DNA from: Salinicola halimionae | GTDB taxonomy: Bacteria; Pseudomonadota; Gammaproteobacteria; Pseudomonadales; Halomonadaceae | Length of the DNA stretch: 64,000 bases | Direction: 5' to 3' | Assembly: GCF_003206065.1 (NCBI RefSeq) | Contig: NZ_PZJQ01000004.1 | Coordinates: 494,864 to 558,863, forward strand | Shown here: positions 1 to 11,512 of the stretch, piece after piece | Numbering within the stretch: the first letter of the stretch is position 1 | Layout: every line of letters starts with the position of its first letter | Position numbers and translations under genes: made by a program | Notes under the pieces: model-generated | Told to the model about the DNA's origin: nothing | What the model saw: the letters and a program-made list of their open reading frames with translations, nothing else | The model's database searches: none

Positions 1-196
1 GCCGCTCGCCAGCTGGCGTCAGTTCAACGCCTTGACTGCTGCGGTAGAACAGCCGGCTTTCCAGTTGCGCTTCGAGCGATTTGACGCGGCCGCTGACGGC
101 GGCTGTCGACAGGTGCGCCCGCTGAGCTCCCGCGGTCAGGCTTCTCTCTTCGGCCACATGAACGAAGATACGCAAGTCCGCAAGATCGAAATGCAT
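1..196 (-). CDS. LysR-family transcriptional regulator, N-terminal part (cut by window edge)
   Basis: The reverse strand reads an open frame of 65 codons from an ATG at 196 to the window edge, with AGGAG eight bases upstream. The residues are a typical LysR winged helix-turn-helix: FDLADLRIFVHVAEERSLT, then AHLSTAAVSGRVKSLEAQL, then LFYRSSQGVELTPAGER. LysR proteins bind DNA through this domain and sense a small ligand through a C-terminal domain, which lies outside the window. The target and ligand cannot be inferred. Confidence 0.85.
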   Translation of the reverse strand, partial: MHFDLADLRIFVHVAEERSLTAGAQRAHLSTAAVSGRVKSLEAQLESRLFYRSSQGVELTPAGER

Positions 197-318
197 AGGG
201 TCGGACTCCTTCAGCGCTCGGCAGGCTTCGACAACGACACCATGATTCTATCATCACCCATGGCCGATGCTTGGCACGTGCGTGCCAGCCTAGAGAGTCC
301 GCATCAGAGTGTTTGCCG

Positions 319-588
319 CTAGCGCAGCTGACTGTCCTTGCTGCCGCGACGATTGTAGCCGGCGCGATGCGTGTCATTTCGATCGGCTTCCGCCTGGCAG
401 TCGATACACAGCCGCACGCCGGGGACCGCCTCCCGGCGTGCCTGGGGAATCGGTGCCTCGCACGCTTCGCAGAATTCCAGACTTGGTCCGCGTTGTTGAA
501 GGCGTTGACGCGCTTCATTGATGCCATCTTCCACGGTGCTGTCGATCTGCTCCTGAACCGCGCCATCTTTTGCCCAGCCACTGGCCAT
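319..588 (-). CDS. TraR/DksA-type C4 zinc-finger protein (YbiI-like)
   Basis: A small 89-residue protein with a DksA/TraR C-terminal zinc finger. Cys40, Cys43, Cys61 and Cys64 form C-x2-C-x17-C-x2-C, followed by a basic tail (residues 74-89). The longer open frame starts at 663, but ATG 588 has AGGAG six bases upstream and is preferred. Proteins of this size (YbiI type) lack the long DksA coiled coil. An RNA-polymerase secondary-channel role is possible by family but is not shown here. It lies just downstream of the UspA gene on the same strand. Confidence 0.8.
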   Translation of the reverse strand: MASGWAKDGAVQEQIDSTVEDGINEARQRLQQRGPSLEFCEACEAPIPQARREAVPGVRLCIDCQAEADRNDTHRAGYNRRGSKDSQLR

Positions 589-673
589 ATCGAACTCCTG
601 GATGACGTGCATGGAGATTAAAGATGATAGCGCCATGACGGATAAGCAAATCCCTCGGGACACTACCCGGGTG

Positions 674-1177
674 TCAGTCGAAGTCGACGAACTCGTGGGG
701 CGCTTTCACGGCATGTTGGCGCGGCTTTTCATGCACGCAAATCACGCGGCAATTGGCGACATGCGTCACCTTGTGCGACACGCTGCCGATCATCAGGCCC
801 TTGAACTGCCCGACACCACGACTTCCCATGACGATGGCATCGACGCCGAGTCGCTCCGCTTCCTCGACGATGACCTTGGCGGGTGCGCCCTGCTTGATCA
901 GGGTTTCGAACTCGCCGTTGTAACCGGGAAAAGAGGGCAGCGTGTCGAGGGCGACACTGAGAATGGCGTTACCCTCTTTCTCGGCGGTCTCGACGGACGC
1001 CGCCTTGATCGCCGCTTCGAGACTGAGTAGTTCGCCACGGTGAAGCTGAGGATAGGGATCGCGCACATTGAGCAGATAAAGTTTGCCTTGCACCGGGGCA
1101 GCCAACTGGCAGGCGACGTTGAGTGCCGTGCGCGAATCTTCGGAACCATCGATGGGAATCAGCAGAGACTTGAACAT
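674..1177 (-). CDS. Universal stress protein, UspA family
   Basis: A 167-residue single Usp domain. It begins with the beta-strand and nucleotide-binding aspartate typical of the family (LLIPIDGSEDS). It carries the ATP-binding signature G-x2-G-x9-G-S at residues 118-132 (GSRGVGQFKGLMIGS), so it is predicted to be the ATP-binding kind of Usp. A roughly 20-residue C-terminal tail extends past the fold. GAGGTG precedes the ATG. Usp proteins accumulate under starvation and stress in the cytoplasm; the partner or client here is unknown. Confidence 0.9.
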   Translation of the reverse strand: MFKSLLIPIDGSEDSRTALNVACQLAAPVQGKLYLLNVRDPYPQLHRGELLSLEAAIKAASVETAEKEGNAILSVALDTLPSFPGYNGEFETLIKQGAPAKVIVEEAERLGVDAIVMGSRGVGQFKGLMIGSVSHKVTHVANCRVICVHEKPRQHAVKAPHEFVDFD

Positions 1178-1399
1178 GAGACACCTCGTAGCCGTGACAG
1201 GATCCAGCGTCAGCGCTCGGAGGCCGCCTGGCTTTGGAGATTACCGCATTGCGGCTAGCCGACTCGCTCGTTCGACTTTCAACATAGGCTATCGGCGAGG
1301 AATCTCATAGCGGTTCGTTGTCGTATCGGTCGCGCACCTCGAGCCGAACATCGGTCCTGTGAAACTTCAGGAATGCGAAGATTTCGCCGCAGAGATTCC

Positions 1400-2491
1400 C
1401 TAGCGCTCCGCGCCGGCAGCCCCCTCGGTGACGACGTCATCCAGCCAGCTACTCGGGCCAACGCTATCGATGACCCGCAGATGCTCACCGCTGTTTTGTG
1501 CGGATAGATGCGCATCGGTCGCCACCAGCACCGTGCCGGGCGACAGTATCGGCAAGATTTTGGCCTTGAAACCATCGGGCACGACGACCTGATTGACCAC
1601 ATCGGCGGGAACGGCTTGCCCAGAGGCGTTCTCGTAACCGGGTACGCCGATGGCGATCCAGGTGGGCTGTGTGGCTTGCGCCGGGTCCGCACTGCCATGG
1701 GGTGGCTGATAACTGCCCTCGACGATATAAGCTCGTGTGCCTTTCACGTGATCCGGGCGCTTGAGTTCGACCCGAGAGCGTCCGATTTCGGTGCCGTTGC
1801 GGTAGGCTACCAACAGTTGATCGCTGCGACTCAATACCAGCGAAATGGGTCCCTCTGTCGGCGGATCCATGACCCAACGCCAACTGTTGCCGCTGGACAG
1901 TAGCGGCATGTCCACGTCGGCACCGGTCCGGGCATCGATCGGGCTGAGCGGGCCGGGATGGACCACTGATACCGACGCTTGTCCTTCCTTCGCGACCACC
2001 ACGGTCATACCGAGATTGGAGGAATCGAAGAGGAGCCGAGCGAACTCCGTGGGCATATGGACACAGCCGTGGGATTCCGGATAGCCGGGTAATCCGCCGG
2101 CATGCAGTGCGACACCGTCCCATGTCAGACGTTGCTGGTACGGCATCGGCGCATTGCCATAAAGGTTGGAGTGATGATCCTTGTCCTTCTGCAGCACCGT
2201 AAAGACCCCGGTCGGGGTCTCATAGCCTTGGCGGCCGGTGCTTACGGTCGTTACGCCGATCAGAATGCCGTTGCGATACACATAGGCGCGCTGCTCGGTC
2301 AAACTGACGACGACTGCCATCGGACCGTAGCGCTTGTCGTCGCCGCCCCAGATCCAGGCGCCGGGGACAAGTTGGTCGCTTGGGGTGTCGACGGGGCTCG
2401 ATTGTTTCTCACCCCAGAAAGGCACGGCAAAGCTCGCGGGTGAAACGAGTAGCGTTACGGCCAAAAGCAATGTGAATCCCAGGCGAGGCAT
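1400..2491 (-). CDS. L,D-transpeptidase (YkuD) with a degenerate second YkuD-like repeat
   Basis: A 363-residue exported protein. A hydrophobic signal (residues 1-22) is followed by a YkuD catalytic domain (about 50-165). The active-site block contains His130, His141 and nucleophile Cys143 in HAG...SHGCVHMP. YkuD enzymes form 3-3 peptidoglycan cross-links or anchor proteins to the wall. ATG 2491 is chosen over 2515 because GGGAG sits seven bases before it, and the shorter form gives a normal signal peptide. Residues 213-325 repeat the N-terminal fold in degenerate form (GPISLVLS...YRNGTEIG against GPMAVVVS...YRNGILIG). In that repeat the SHGC position reads ASGQ. It lies 87 bp downstream of another transpeptidase-family gene on the same strand. 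Confidence 0.88.
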   Translation of the reverse strand: MPRLGFTLLLAVTLLVSPASFAVPFWGEKQSSPVDTPSDQLVPGAWIWGGDDKRYGPMAVVVSLTEQRAYVYRNGILIGVTTVSTGRQGYETPTGVFTVLQKDKDHHSNLYGNAPMPYQQRLTWDGVALHAGGLPGYPESHGCVHMPTEFARLLFDSSNLGMTVVVAKEGQASVSVVHPGPLSPIDARTGADVDMPLLSSGNSWRWVMDPPTEGPISLVLSRSDQLLVAYRNGTEIGRSRVELKRPDHVKGTRAYIVEGSYQPPHGSADPAQATQPTWIAIGVPGYENASGQAVPADVVNQVVVPDGFKAKILPILSPGTVLVATDAHLSAQNSGEHLRVIDSVGPSSWLDDVVTEGAAGAER

Positions 2492-2578
2492 GACGAGACT
2501 CCCAAGCGATGGCATCTTCCTGCTATCACTGTCGTACGCGTGGCGGAGTCTGGCAACTCCCGCAGTGATGTCTCGTGA

Positions 2579-3349
2579 TCAACGCGAACTCAGGAAGCGA
2601 GCATCGGCGTTTTCCCGCTCGACCGTCGCCAGGCCACACTGTGCCAGCGCCGAGTGCATTAGCCAGTCGCGCTCGGGGTAGTAGGAAAAGACGAACTGGC
2701 CGTCCTTGAGCACGTCGATGACATCACCGGCAATCTCCGGGCGAAGCGCAGGGCAGCCCCAGCTGCGTCCCAGTCTACCCTGTCGCTCGCCGATAGCAGG
2801 ATCGACGTAATCGGCGCCGTGCATCACGATGGCGCGGCTCATTGCGGCATCGTTGAAGCCAGGCTCCAGCCCATCCATCCGCAGCGAATAACCATTCTTG
2901 CCTTCGTAGGTCTGACGAGTCACGAACAGGCCCAGGCTCGAGGCGTGCGATCCCTCCTGGTTGGAGAAACGATCCGGGACGTCGCCACCCGAACCTTGCC
3001 CGTGAGCCACGACTTCACGGTAGAGGAGCTCGTTTCGGGTCAGATCGAAGACCCACAGGCGTGGCGTCAGTGAGGAGCGGCTGTAATCGATGATCGCGAG
3101 ACGCTGCGCGTCTTCGCCGACGCCATGCAATTGTGCGCATTGCATAGTGGCGAGCCCCAGCGCGATGACGTCGGGATCCGCATCCGGAGCAAGTCGGTCG
3201 AGGGACTCCGCGCTAAGGCGATATTCCACATCAGCATGGGCTAAAAGATTCGAGGGGGCTGGCAATGTAGCTGCATCCGCAGGTGCGGCGATCACTACCT
3301 TGAAGCAACTCGAGATGAGCAGGATGACGGGTAAAAGTATCCTGGTCAT
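2579..3349 (-). CDS. Murein L,D-transpeptidase catalytic-domain family protein (exported)
   Basis: A 256-residue protein with an N-terminal hydrophobic segment (3-21) that looks like a signal peptide or anchor. Its catalytic region matches the small murein L,D-transpeptidase family: IVMHGADYV (His177) and GRSWGCPAL (nucleophile Cys199). An upstream block, VAHGQGSGG, is also typical of the family. It probably acts on peptidoglycan in the periplasm. No strong ribosome-binding site precedes the ATG at 3349, so the exact start is uncertain. It shares its strand with the YkuD protein downstream and could be co-transcribed. The 18-bp tandem repeat lies directly upstream of its start. Confidence 0.85.
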   Translation of the reverse strand: MTRILLPVILLISSCFKVVIAAPADAATLPAPSNLLAHADVEYRLSAESLDRLAPDADPDVIALGLATMQCAQLHGVGEDAQRLAIIDYSRSSLTPRLWVFDLTRNELLYREVVAHGQGSGGDVPDRFSNQEGSHASSLGLFVTRQTYEGKNGYSLRMDGLEPGFNDAAMSRAIVMHGADYVDPAIGERQGRLGRSWGCPALRPEIAGDVIDVLKDGQFVFSYYPERDWLMHSALAQCGLATVERENADARFLSSR

Positions 3350-3366
3350 CGGCGATATGTTGGCAT

Positions 3367-3438
3367 TAAAAGTTTCTGAATCATGAAAGTATCTGGGTCT
3401 TCGAAAGTATCTGGATTATCGAAAGTAACGGGTTATTC
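3367..3438. repeat. Four tandem copies of an 18-bp unit in the transpeptidase/cstA intergenic region
   Basis: Four consecutive 18-bp units begin at 3367, 3385, 3403 and 3421. Units two and three are nearly identical (GAAAGTATCTGG followed by GTCTTC or ATTATC); units one and four are diverged copies. The approximate consensus is GAAAGTATCTGGNTTATC. The array begins 18 bp upstream of the transpeptidase start at 3349 and ends about 220 bp before cstA. It could be operator sites for a regulator or a small minisatellite. The rest of 3350-3661 holds no convincing gene. Confidence 0.8.
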
Positions 3439-3661
3439 CGACAGGAAGGCATCAGCATGCGGGTAAACACGCTGCCCGACAAGCGCTGGCAGGGAAAGGT
3501 TTGCACTAAAGTCTAAATGTCATTATTTGAACTTATTCGTAAATTGGCGCGGATAACCATGCCGCGACCGTCATTGGTCCGCCAACGTACCTATCAAACG
3601 TACTTATCCAAGTACCTGCCGGATGCCCATAAGGCGTCCTCTTCGCTCCAGGGGCCCCTAA

Positions 3662-5134
3662 ATGATTACATTCATTGGATCGATCCTGCTATTGATAGCG
3701 GGCTACTTCACGTATGGAAAATTCGTGGAGCGGGTATTCGTCACGGATCGTAAACGGCGAACGCCTGCTTTCACCATGCGCGACAATATCGATTACGTGC
3801 CGATGAACACGACTCGTAATTCGCTGATTCAGCTGCTCAATATTGCGGGCGTCGGGCCTATTTTCGGGCCGATCCTGGGTGCACTCTACGGGCCGGTGGC
3901 GTTCATCTGGATCGTGATCGGCTGTATCTTCGCTGGCGCGGTGCATGACTATCTCACCGGCATGATCTCGATCCGTAACCATGGCGCGCACCTGCCGCAG
4001 CTGGCGGGCAAGTTTCTGGGCAAGGCGATGAAGCATATCGTCAACGGCTTCGCCATCCTGCTGTTGCTGCTGGTCGGAACCGTCTTCGTGACCTCGCCGG
4101 CAGCGCTTCTGGCCAACATGACGCCGCTGTCGATCACGCTGATCACGATGGTGATCTTCGCCTACTATCTGCTGGCCACGCTGTTGCCGATCGATAAGGT
4201 CATCGGTCGAATCTACCCTTATTTCGGTGCGCTGCTGCTGTTCAGTGCGTTAGGTATCGGTCTGGGTATGGTGTTCACCGGCGCGCCGATCCCGGAGCTC
4301 TCGTTCCAGAACATGCATCCGCAAGGGGCACCGATCTTCCCGCTGCTGTTCCTGACCATCTCCTGTGGCGCGCTCTCCGGCTTTCACGCCACCCAGACGC
4401 CGATCATTTCGCGCACCACCGAGAACGAAGGCAGCGGCCGCAAGATCTTCTACGGCATGATGATCACCGAAGGCGTCATCGCGATGATCTGGGCCGCTGC
4501 GGCGATGAGCCTGTTCCATGGCGATCACACGCTGTCCGACGTTCTGGCTGCAGGCGGCCCGGCCGCGGTAGTCAGTGAGGTGTCGACCACCATGCTCGGT
4601 GCCATCGGCGGAACGCTGGCGATTCTCGGCGTCATCGTGTTGCCGATCACCTCCGGCGATACGGCTTTCCGTAGCGCACGCATGATCATTGCCGACTACC
4701 TGAAGATCGACCAGCGCCCCATCGTCAAGCGTTTGCTCATCGCCGCACCCTTGTTCGTGGTCTCGTATGCGCTGACGCACATGGACTTCACGCTGCTGTG
4801 GCGCTACTTCTCCTGGGCCAATCAGACCACGGCCGTCATCGCGCTGTGGGTCGCGACCATGTACCTGGTTCTGGCTCGCAAGCCGCATCTGATCACCTCG
4901 ATCCCGGCGACGTTCATGACCATGGCGACCTTCACCTATCTCGCCTATGCGCCGATCGGATTCGGTCTGTCGCTGCAGATGAGCTACGTGGTGGCGGCGA
5001 TCGGGACGCTGATCTGCATTGCACTGTTCATGAAGCGGGTACGGCGCTTGAGTGGGGGTATCTTTGCTGTCGACGAGCCGGAAGTGCCTGCCCATCTCAA
5101 CGGAAAAGGGGAAGAGGCGCTGGCGACGAGCTGA
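3662..5134 (+). CDS. cstA: CstA-family carbon starvation / peptide or pyruvate transporter (short form)
   Basis: A 490-residue polytopic inner-membrane protein with more than ten hydrophobic segments. It carries CstA-family blocks: NTTRNSLIQLLNIAGVGPIFGPI, GAVHDYLTGMISIRNHG, LSGFHATQTPIISRT and LPITSGDTAFRSAR. Family members import peptides or pyruvate when carbon is limiting; the substrate here cannot be read from sequence. It is the short (about 490-residue) form, well below the roughly 700 residues of E. coli CstA/BtsT. The ATG at 3662 has a weak AGGGG nearby. It is monocistronic, converging on icd with hairpins between. Confidence 0.85.
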   Translation: MITFIGSILLLIAGYFTYGKFVERVFVTDRKRRTPAFTMRDNIDYVPMNTTRNSLIQLLNIAGVGPIFGPILGALYGPVAFIWIVIGCIFAGAVHDYLTGMISIRNHGAHLPQLAGKFLGKAMKHIVNGFAILLLLLVGTVFVTSPAALLANMTPLSITLITMVIFAYYLLATLLPIDKVIGRIYPYFGALLLFSALGIGLGMVFTGAPIPELSFQNMHPQGAPIFPLLFLTISCGALSGFHATQTPIISRTTENEGSGRKIFYGMMITEGVIAMIWAAAAMSLFHGDHTLSDVLAAGGPAAVVSEVSTTMLGAIGGTLAILGVIVLPITSGDTAFRSARMIIADYLKIDQRPIVKRLLIAAPLFVVSYALTHMDFTLLWRYFSWANQTTAVIALWVATMYLVLARKPHLITSIPATFMTMATFTYLAYAPIGFGLSLQMSYVVAAIGTLICIALFMKRVRRLSGGIFAVDEPEVPAHLNGKGEEALATS

Positions 5135-5170
5135 TCGTCGGTATCGCGCTTGCGGTAAAACCTCCAAGGA

Positions 5171-5186
5171 AAAACGGGCCCGTTTT
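5171..5186. terminator. Perfect 16-bp palindrome after cstA, probable terminator
   Basis: AAAACGGGCCCGTTTT is a perfect palindrome 37 bp past the cstA stop. A GC-rich core is flanked by A on one side and T on the other, so it could act as an intrinsic terminator in either direction between the convergent cstA and icd genes. Confidence 0.6.
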
Positions 5187-5231
5187 CATTTCTGGTCTCG
5201 CCGCTGCCAGAGCAGGGTGGGCGAGGGGACA

Positions 5232-5256
5232 ACCGGCTCGATAAAACCGAGCCGGT
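5232..5256 (-). terminator. Stem-loop just downstream of icd
   Basis: ACCGGCTCG (5232-5240) pairs perfectly with CGAGCCGGT (5248-5256) around a seven-base loop. The hairpin starts six bases past the icd stop codon. There is no T-run after it on the icd strand, so it may protect the 3' end or work with the palindrome at 5171. Confidence 0.55.
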
Positions 5257-5262
5257 CGCCGA

Positions 5263-7832
<2,570 letters not shown>

Positions 7833-8906
7833 TCAGGCGAACGACACGATTTCCACCCAGTTGGTCTTGTTGCCGACCGGCGCGTCGCTGACGTGGGTCA
7901 ATTCACCGCTCGCCGGCTCGATGCGGTAGAGCGACAGGTGATCACTCAACTCCCCGGCAGCGACAAGATAGCCCCCGGCGGGATCGATCTCGAAGCCACG
8001 GGGCTGCTTCACGGTGGGCTGATTGCCGACGAACTGCAGCTCGCCACTGTCCGGATCGGCACATAGCGTGCTCAGGGTGCTGCTGGTGCGTTCGGAGAGG
8101 TAAAGATAGCGACCATCCGGGGTGATGTGCAGATCCGCGGCCCAGATACGTGGCGTGTCATCACCGTCGGGAATCTCCTCGCGGGGCATGCCCGGCGCCA
8201 GTGCCAGTGTTTCGGGTAGACCCTGACACACACTGACCTGGGTCAACGTGCCATCGTCGGCATCCAGCGCGAATGTGGTCACCGTCGCATCGAACTCACC
8301 CAGCACGTAGACGAAGCGTCCGTCGGGTGAGAACACGAAGTGGCGCGGGCCGGCCCCGCTTGCGGTCTCGGCGGCCGGCGGGTCGTTAGGGGCTAGCGCG
8401 CCGTCGGCGAAATAGAACTGGGCCAGACGGTCGTCACCCAGATTGGTCGCAAAGACGTGGCGGTTGTCCGGTGTCGTCAGGATCGCATGAGCGCGGCTGC
8501 CGGTTTCCAGGGTCTGGGTGGCATCACCGGCCACACCGTTGCCGTCGATGGGGCTGACGCTGACCAGATTGCCGCCATAGGAGGCCGCTAGCAGATAACG
8601 ACCGGATCGATCGGTGGAGATGTAGGCCATGCTACCGAACAGGGCACCGCTACCGAGCGGGGTCAGAGCGCCGGTATTCGCTTCGACGCGATAGCTCAGC
8701 ACCCGTAGCGGATCACTGCGAATGGCGGCGTAAAGGAATCGCTTGTCCGGGCTGACGGCCAAAGGCATGACGTTCTCCGCCGCCTCTGTGGTGGCTAGAG
8801 GGATCAGCTTTTCGGTCTGACGGTCCAGGCGATAGCTGCCAATGGTCCCATCTCCTGAGCTGGCGACGTAGACGACAGTATCGATGGAGGGCTCGGCTGG
8901 GTTCAT
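7833..8906 (-). CDS. Beta-propeller lactonase-family protein (6-phosphogluconolactonase-like)
   Basis: A 357-residue protein built of repeated beta-propeller blades. Each carries a motif of the type SPDGRFVYV, TPDGRYLYLSER, TPDNRHVFATN or SPDKRFLYAAI, as in the lactonase (PF10282) family that includes E. coli Pgl. It could hydrolyse 6-phosphogluconolactone or another sugar lactone; the exact substrate is not determinable. The frame stays open up to 9020, but ATG 8906 has AAGGA seven bases upstream and begins at the conserved fold, so it is preferred. Flanking genes give no pathway clue. Confidence 0.82.
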   Translation of the reverse strand: MNPAEPSIDTVVYVASSGDGTIGSYRLDRQTEKLIPLATTEAAENVMPLAVSPDKRFLYAAIRSDPLRVLSYRVEANTGALTPLGSGALFGSMAYISTDRSGRYLLAASYGGNLVSVSPIDGNGVAGDATQTLETGSRAHAILTTPDNRHVFATNLGDDRLAQFYFADGALAPNDPPAAETASGAGPRHFVFSPDGRFVYVLGEFDATVTTFALDADDGTLTQVSVCQGLPETLALAPGMPREEIPDGDDTPRIWAADLHITPDGRYLYLSERTSSTLSTLCADPDSGELQFVGNQPTVKQPRGFEIDPAGGYLVAAGELSDHLSLYRIEPASGELTHVSDAPVGNKTNWVEIVSFA

Positions 8907-9063
8907 GCGCTTTCCTTGACGGTTCGAGGAGGGTGAGTCGGGATGCTCATCGCTGCGATCTACGGGCGCGATTGGATCGGGCGATAAGGATGATCGAAGG
9001 GTAAACCTTCCTTTTAGCATTGGCCGCTCGGTGGCGTCGATTGTCGGTAGGTCGATAGATCGT

Positions 9064-10074
9064 TTAACCCGCCGATTCGAGACGGCTCTTCAATAGCCTG
9101 AGAATGGCTCGCTCGTCCGGCCCGGTGAGCTTGTCATCCGTCTCCAGCTCGGTCTCCACCAGTTTACGAAAATGGTCCAGCGTCCGGCCGTCGAGATAGC
9201 TTTCCACTACGCGAGGATCGATGTAGCTCGCCTTGGCGATGCTTGGCGTGTTGCCCAGCGTCTTGGCGACCCGCTCGATCACTTGGCGAACGTTGCTTTG
9301 GCTCATCTTGTCATTTTCGCCCGGGCCGAGCTCTTCCAGCGCCAGCGCAGCAATCGAAGTCCCGGCCCAGGTGCGAAAATCCTTGGCACTGAAACGTTCG
9401 CCCATGACGTCGTGGATGTAATCATTGAGGTCGTGACTGTCGACCCGCACCTTGCGTCCATCGTCGTCGAAATACTTGAATATCTCGTAGCCGGGGATGT
9501 CATCGAGCTCGCCGACGACCCTGGCCAGGCGCTTGTCCTCGATCACGCGATGCTGATGCTGCCCACTCTTGCCCTGGTAGTCGAAGATCAACTCGTCGCC
9601 ATCGATGGTCAGATGCCGGGAGCGCATGGTGGTCAAGCCATAGGATTCGTTCTCTTCCCGATAGCGCTCGTTACCCGGTCGAAAATAGGCGCTATCGATC
9701 AGTCTCACCATGCAGGCGAGTACCTTTTCGCGGGGCATGCCGTCCAGCGTGAGATGCTGGCCGGTTACGCGGCGCATGGGTGTCAGACGCTGGGCGAATT
9801 CGACGATGCGGTCGAATTTCAGCACCTCGCGCTTTTCACGCCAATCGGCATTGTAGATGTACTGCTTGCGGCCGGCGTTGTCGCGACCGGTGGCATGGAT
9901 ATGGTGGCGCTTGTCGAGCACGATCTCGACGTCGTGCCAGGCCGGCGGGATCGCCAGCGACTGGATCCAATCGCGCCACGTCTTGTCGTTCAACGTCTTG
10001 CCACCCGACGTTCGATAGGTGAAGCCCTTGCCGCAGCGATGGCGGGTCACCCGCTTCGAGGGGGATGTGGTCAT
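9064..10074 (-). CDS. DNA topoisomerase IB (poxvirus/bacterial type)
   Basis: A 336-residue protein matching bacterial type IB topoisomerases. It has an N-terminal DNA-clamp domain with IPPAWHDVEIVLD and GRKQYIYNADWR, and a C-terminal catalytic domain. Visible active-site elements are KDFRTWAGTS (Arg234) and SYIDPRVVESYLDG, in which Tyr293 is the likely nucleophile. Such enzymes nick one strand, relax supercoils and religate. ATG 10074 has AAGGAG seven bases upstream; the longer frame to 10170 lacks homology. It is divergent from the DUF2254 gene. Confidence 0.93.
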   Translation of the reverse strand: MTTSPSKRVTRHRCGKGFTYRTSGGKTLNDKTWRDWIQSLAIPPAWHDVEIVLDKRHHIHATGRDNAGRKQYIYNADWREKREVLKFDRIVEFAQRLTPMRRVTGQHLTLDGMPREKVLACMVRLIDSAYFRPGNERYREENESYGLTTMRSRHLTIDGDELIFDYQGKSGQHQHRVIEDKRLARVVGELDDIPGYEIFKYFDDDGRKVRVDSHDLNDYIHDVMGERFSAKDFRTWAGTSIAALALEELGPGENDKMSQSNVRQVIERVAKTLGNTPSIAKASYIDPRVVESYLDGRTLDHFRKLVETELETDDKLTGPDERAILRLLKSRLESAG

Positions 10075-10270
10075 GGCAAGCTCCTTTTGCCCAAACCGAT
10101 GTTGGATTTCCTTACCACAAAAAGGGGTCGATACCGTCGCCGTCATTGGCGACCCGACTTCGGTATCCAACCCGTTCGATCAAAGAATAGACCAGCCGCG
10201 GCAAAAGGCTCGCCAATGGTCCGTTTGGCGTAGACTGAGCGGGATTCGATCCAGGGATGGGAGCAGCAAG

Positions 10271-11512
10271 ATGATGGGACGTTTTCAGTGGGTGTGGCGT
10301 CGGCTGCACCGATCATTGTGGTATCGAGCGACGCTCTTTTCGTTGGGCGGCGTGCTCACGGCGCTGATCGCCTGGCTGTTGACGCCCTGGCTGGATGTAC
10401 CCTCGGTGGTCAGCATCGGGGCCAGCGCAGTAGATAGCATTCTCAATATCATCGCCTCGAGCATGTTGGCGGTGACGACCTTTTCACTGAGCGCGATGGT
10501 AACGGCTTATGGCTCGGCGACCAGCAACGTCAGCCCGCGGGCCACACTTCTGTTGATCGAGGACCGCATTACGCAAAATACGCTGGCGACTTTCATCGGC
10601 GCTTTTCTGTTCAGTCTGGTGGGGATCATCGCCCTGACTGCCGGTATTTACGATGAGGATGGTCGCACGCTGCTGTTTGCGGCGACGATCATGGTCGTCG
10701 TGTTGGTGGTCTATCAATTGATCAAGTGGGCCGGGTATCTAACCCGGCTGGGACGTGTTCGAGATACGATCGCCAAGGTCGAGCGTGCTGCCAGCAACGC
10801 GTTCCAGTCTCGCATCGAGAATCCTTACCTCGGTGGTCAGGCAATGCCGGAAGAGTGCCCCCCGGGGCTGCAACCCATTCGTACCGACAAGATTGGCTAC
10901 ATCCAGCATGTCGATATGCCACTGCTCGATTCCCTGGCAACGAGTGAGCGAGAGGCGATCTACGTTCAGGCACTGCCGGGCAAGTTCGTCGACAGCGGGG
11001 TCGTGTTGGCGAAGAGCCTGGAGGCGAATGACGAACGCGCCAGGAAGATTTCCAACGCTTTCACCATCGGTCCCTCGAGGCGTTTCGAGCAGGATCCGCG
11101 TTTCGGCATCATCGTGCTGGCCGAAGTTGCCTCCAAGGCGCTATCGCCGGGCATCAACGATCCGGGTACCGCAATCGACGTGATTGGTTGTGGCGTTCGC
11201 GTGCTGACGCCGTGGGTACGACATGCTGCCGACGGTATCGACGAGACCGAACAACCCGCCACGCATGTCTTCGTCGAACCACTCGCGACGGCTGATGTGT
11301 TCGACGATTTCTTCACGCCGATCGCGCGGGACGGCGCTTCCACCGTGGAGATCGGTATTCGGCTGCAGAAGGCGTTGAGCGCGCTGGCGCCGATGGGAGA
11401 CGCGCACGTCGAGCGTATCGTCAGTGACCATCGTAAGCTGATGCTCAAACGCTTCGACCAGGGGCTGACGCTGGAAGAGGATCGTCAGCGTGTCAGGGAG
11501 TCGTCGAGCTGA
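10271..11512 (+). CDS. DUF2254 family membrane protein
   Basis: A 413-residue predicted inner-membrane protein. About four hydrophobic segments lie in the first 150 residues, and a soluble C-terminal half follows. The block containing FSLSAMVTAYGSATSNVSPR followed by EDRITQNTLATFIGAFLFSL is the recognisable DUF2254 signature; LSPGINDPGTAIDV is also conserved. The function of the family is unknown. The frame is open from 10019, but that part overlaps the divergent topoisomerase gene; ATG 10271 has GGGAG upstream. Confidence 0.85.
   Translation: MMGRFQWVWRRLHRSLWYRATLFSLGGVLTALIAWLLTPWLDVPSVVSIGASAVDSILNIIASSMLAVTTFSLSAMVTAYGSATSNVSPRATLLLIEDRITQNTLATFIGAFLFSLVGIIALTAGIYDEDGRTLLFAATIMVVVLVVYQLIKWAGYLTRLGRVRDTIAKVERAASNAFQSRIENPYLGGQAMPEECPPGLQPIRTDKIGYIQHVDMPLLDSLATSEREAIYVQALPGKFVDSGVVLAKSLEANDERARKISNAFTIGPSRRFEQDPRFGIIVLAEVASKALSPGINDPGTAIDVIGCGVRVLTPWVRHAADGIDETEQPATHVFVEPLATADVFDDFFTPIARDGASTVEIGIRLQKALSALAPMGDAHVERIVSDHRKLMLKRFDQGLTLEEDRQRVRESSS

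Noticed and set aside
24-581. 185-codon reverse-strand open frame overlapping the LysR and DksA-like genes
   Set aside because: Arg/Ser/Ala-rich shadow composition without homology or ribosome-binding site; two well-supported genes occupy the same DNA.
2540-2563. Imperfect hairpin between the two transpeptidase-family genes as a terminator
   Set aside because: The stem has a bulge and no T-run follows, so it does not justify splitting the probable operon.
4250-5167. 305-codon reverse-strand open frame antisense to cstA
   Set aside because: His/Arg/Asp-rich shadow of a GC-rich gene, with no start signal; cstA has full family similarity on the other strand.
9172-10233. 353-codon forward open frame antisense to topoisomerase IB
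   Set aside because: Shadow of a confidently identified gene; no ribosome-binding site and no family.
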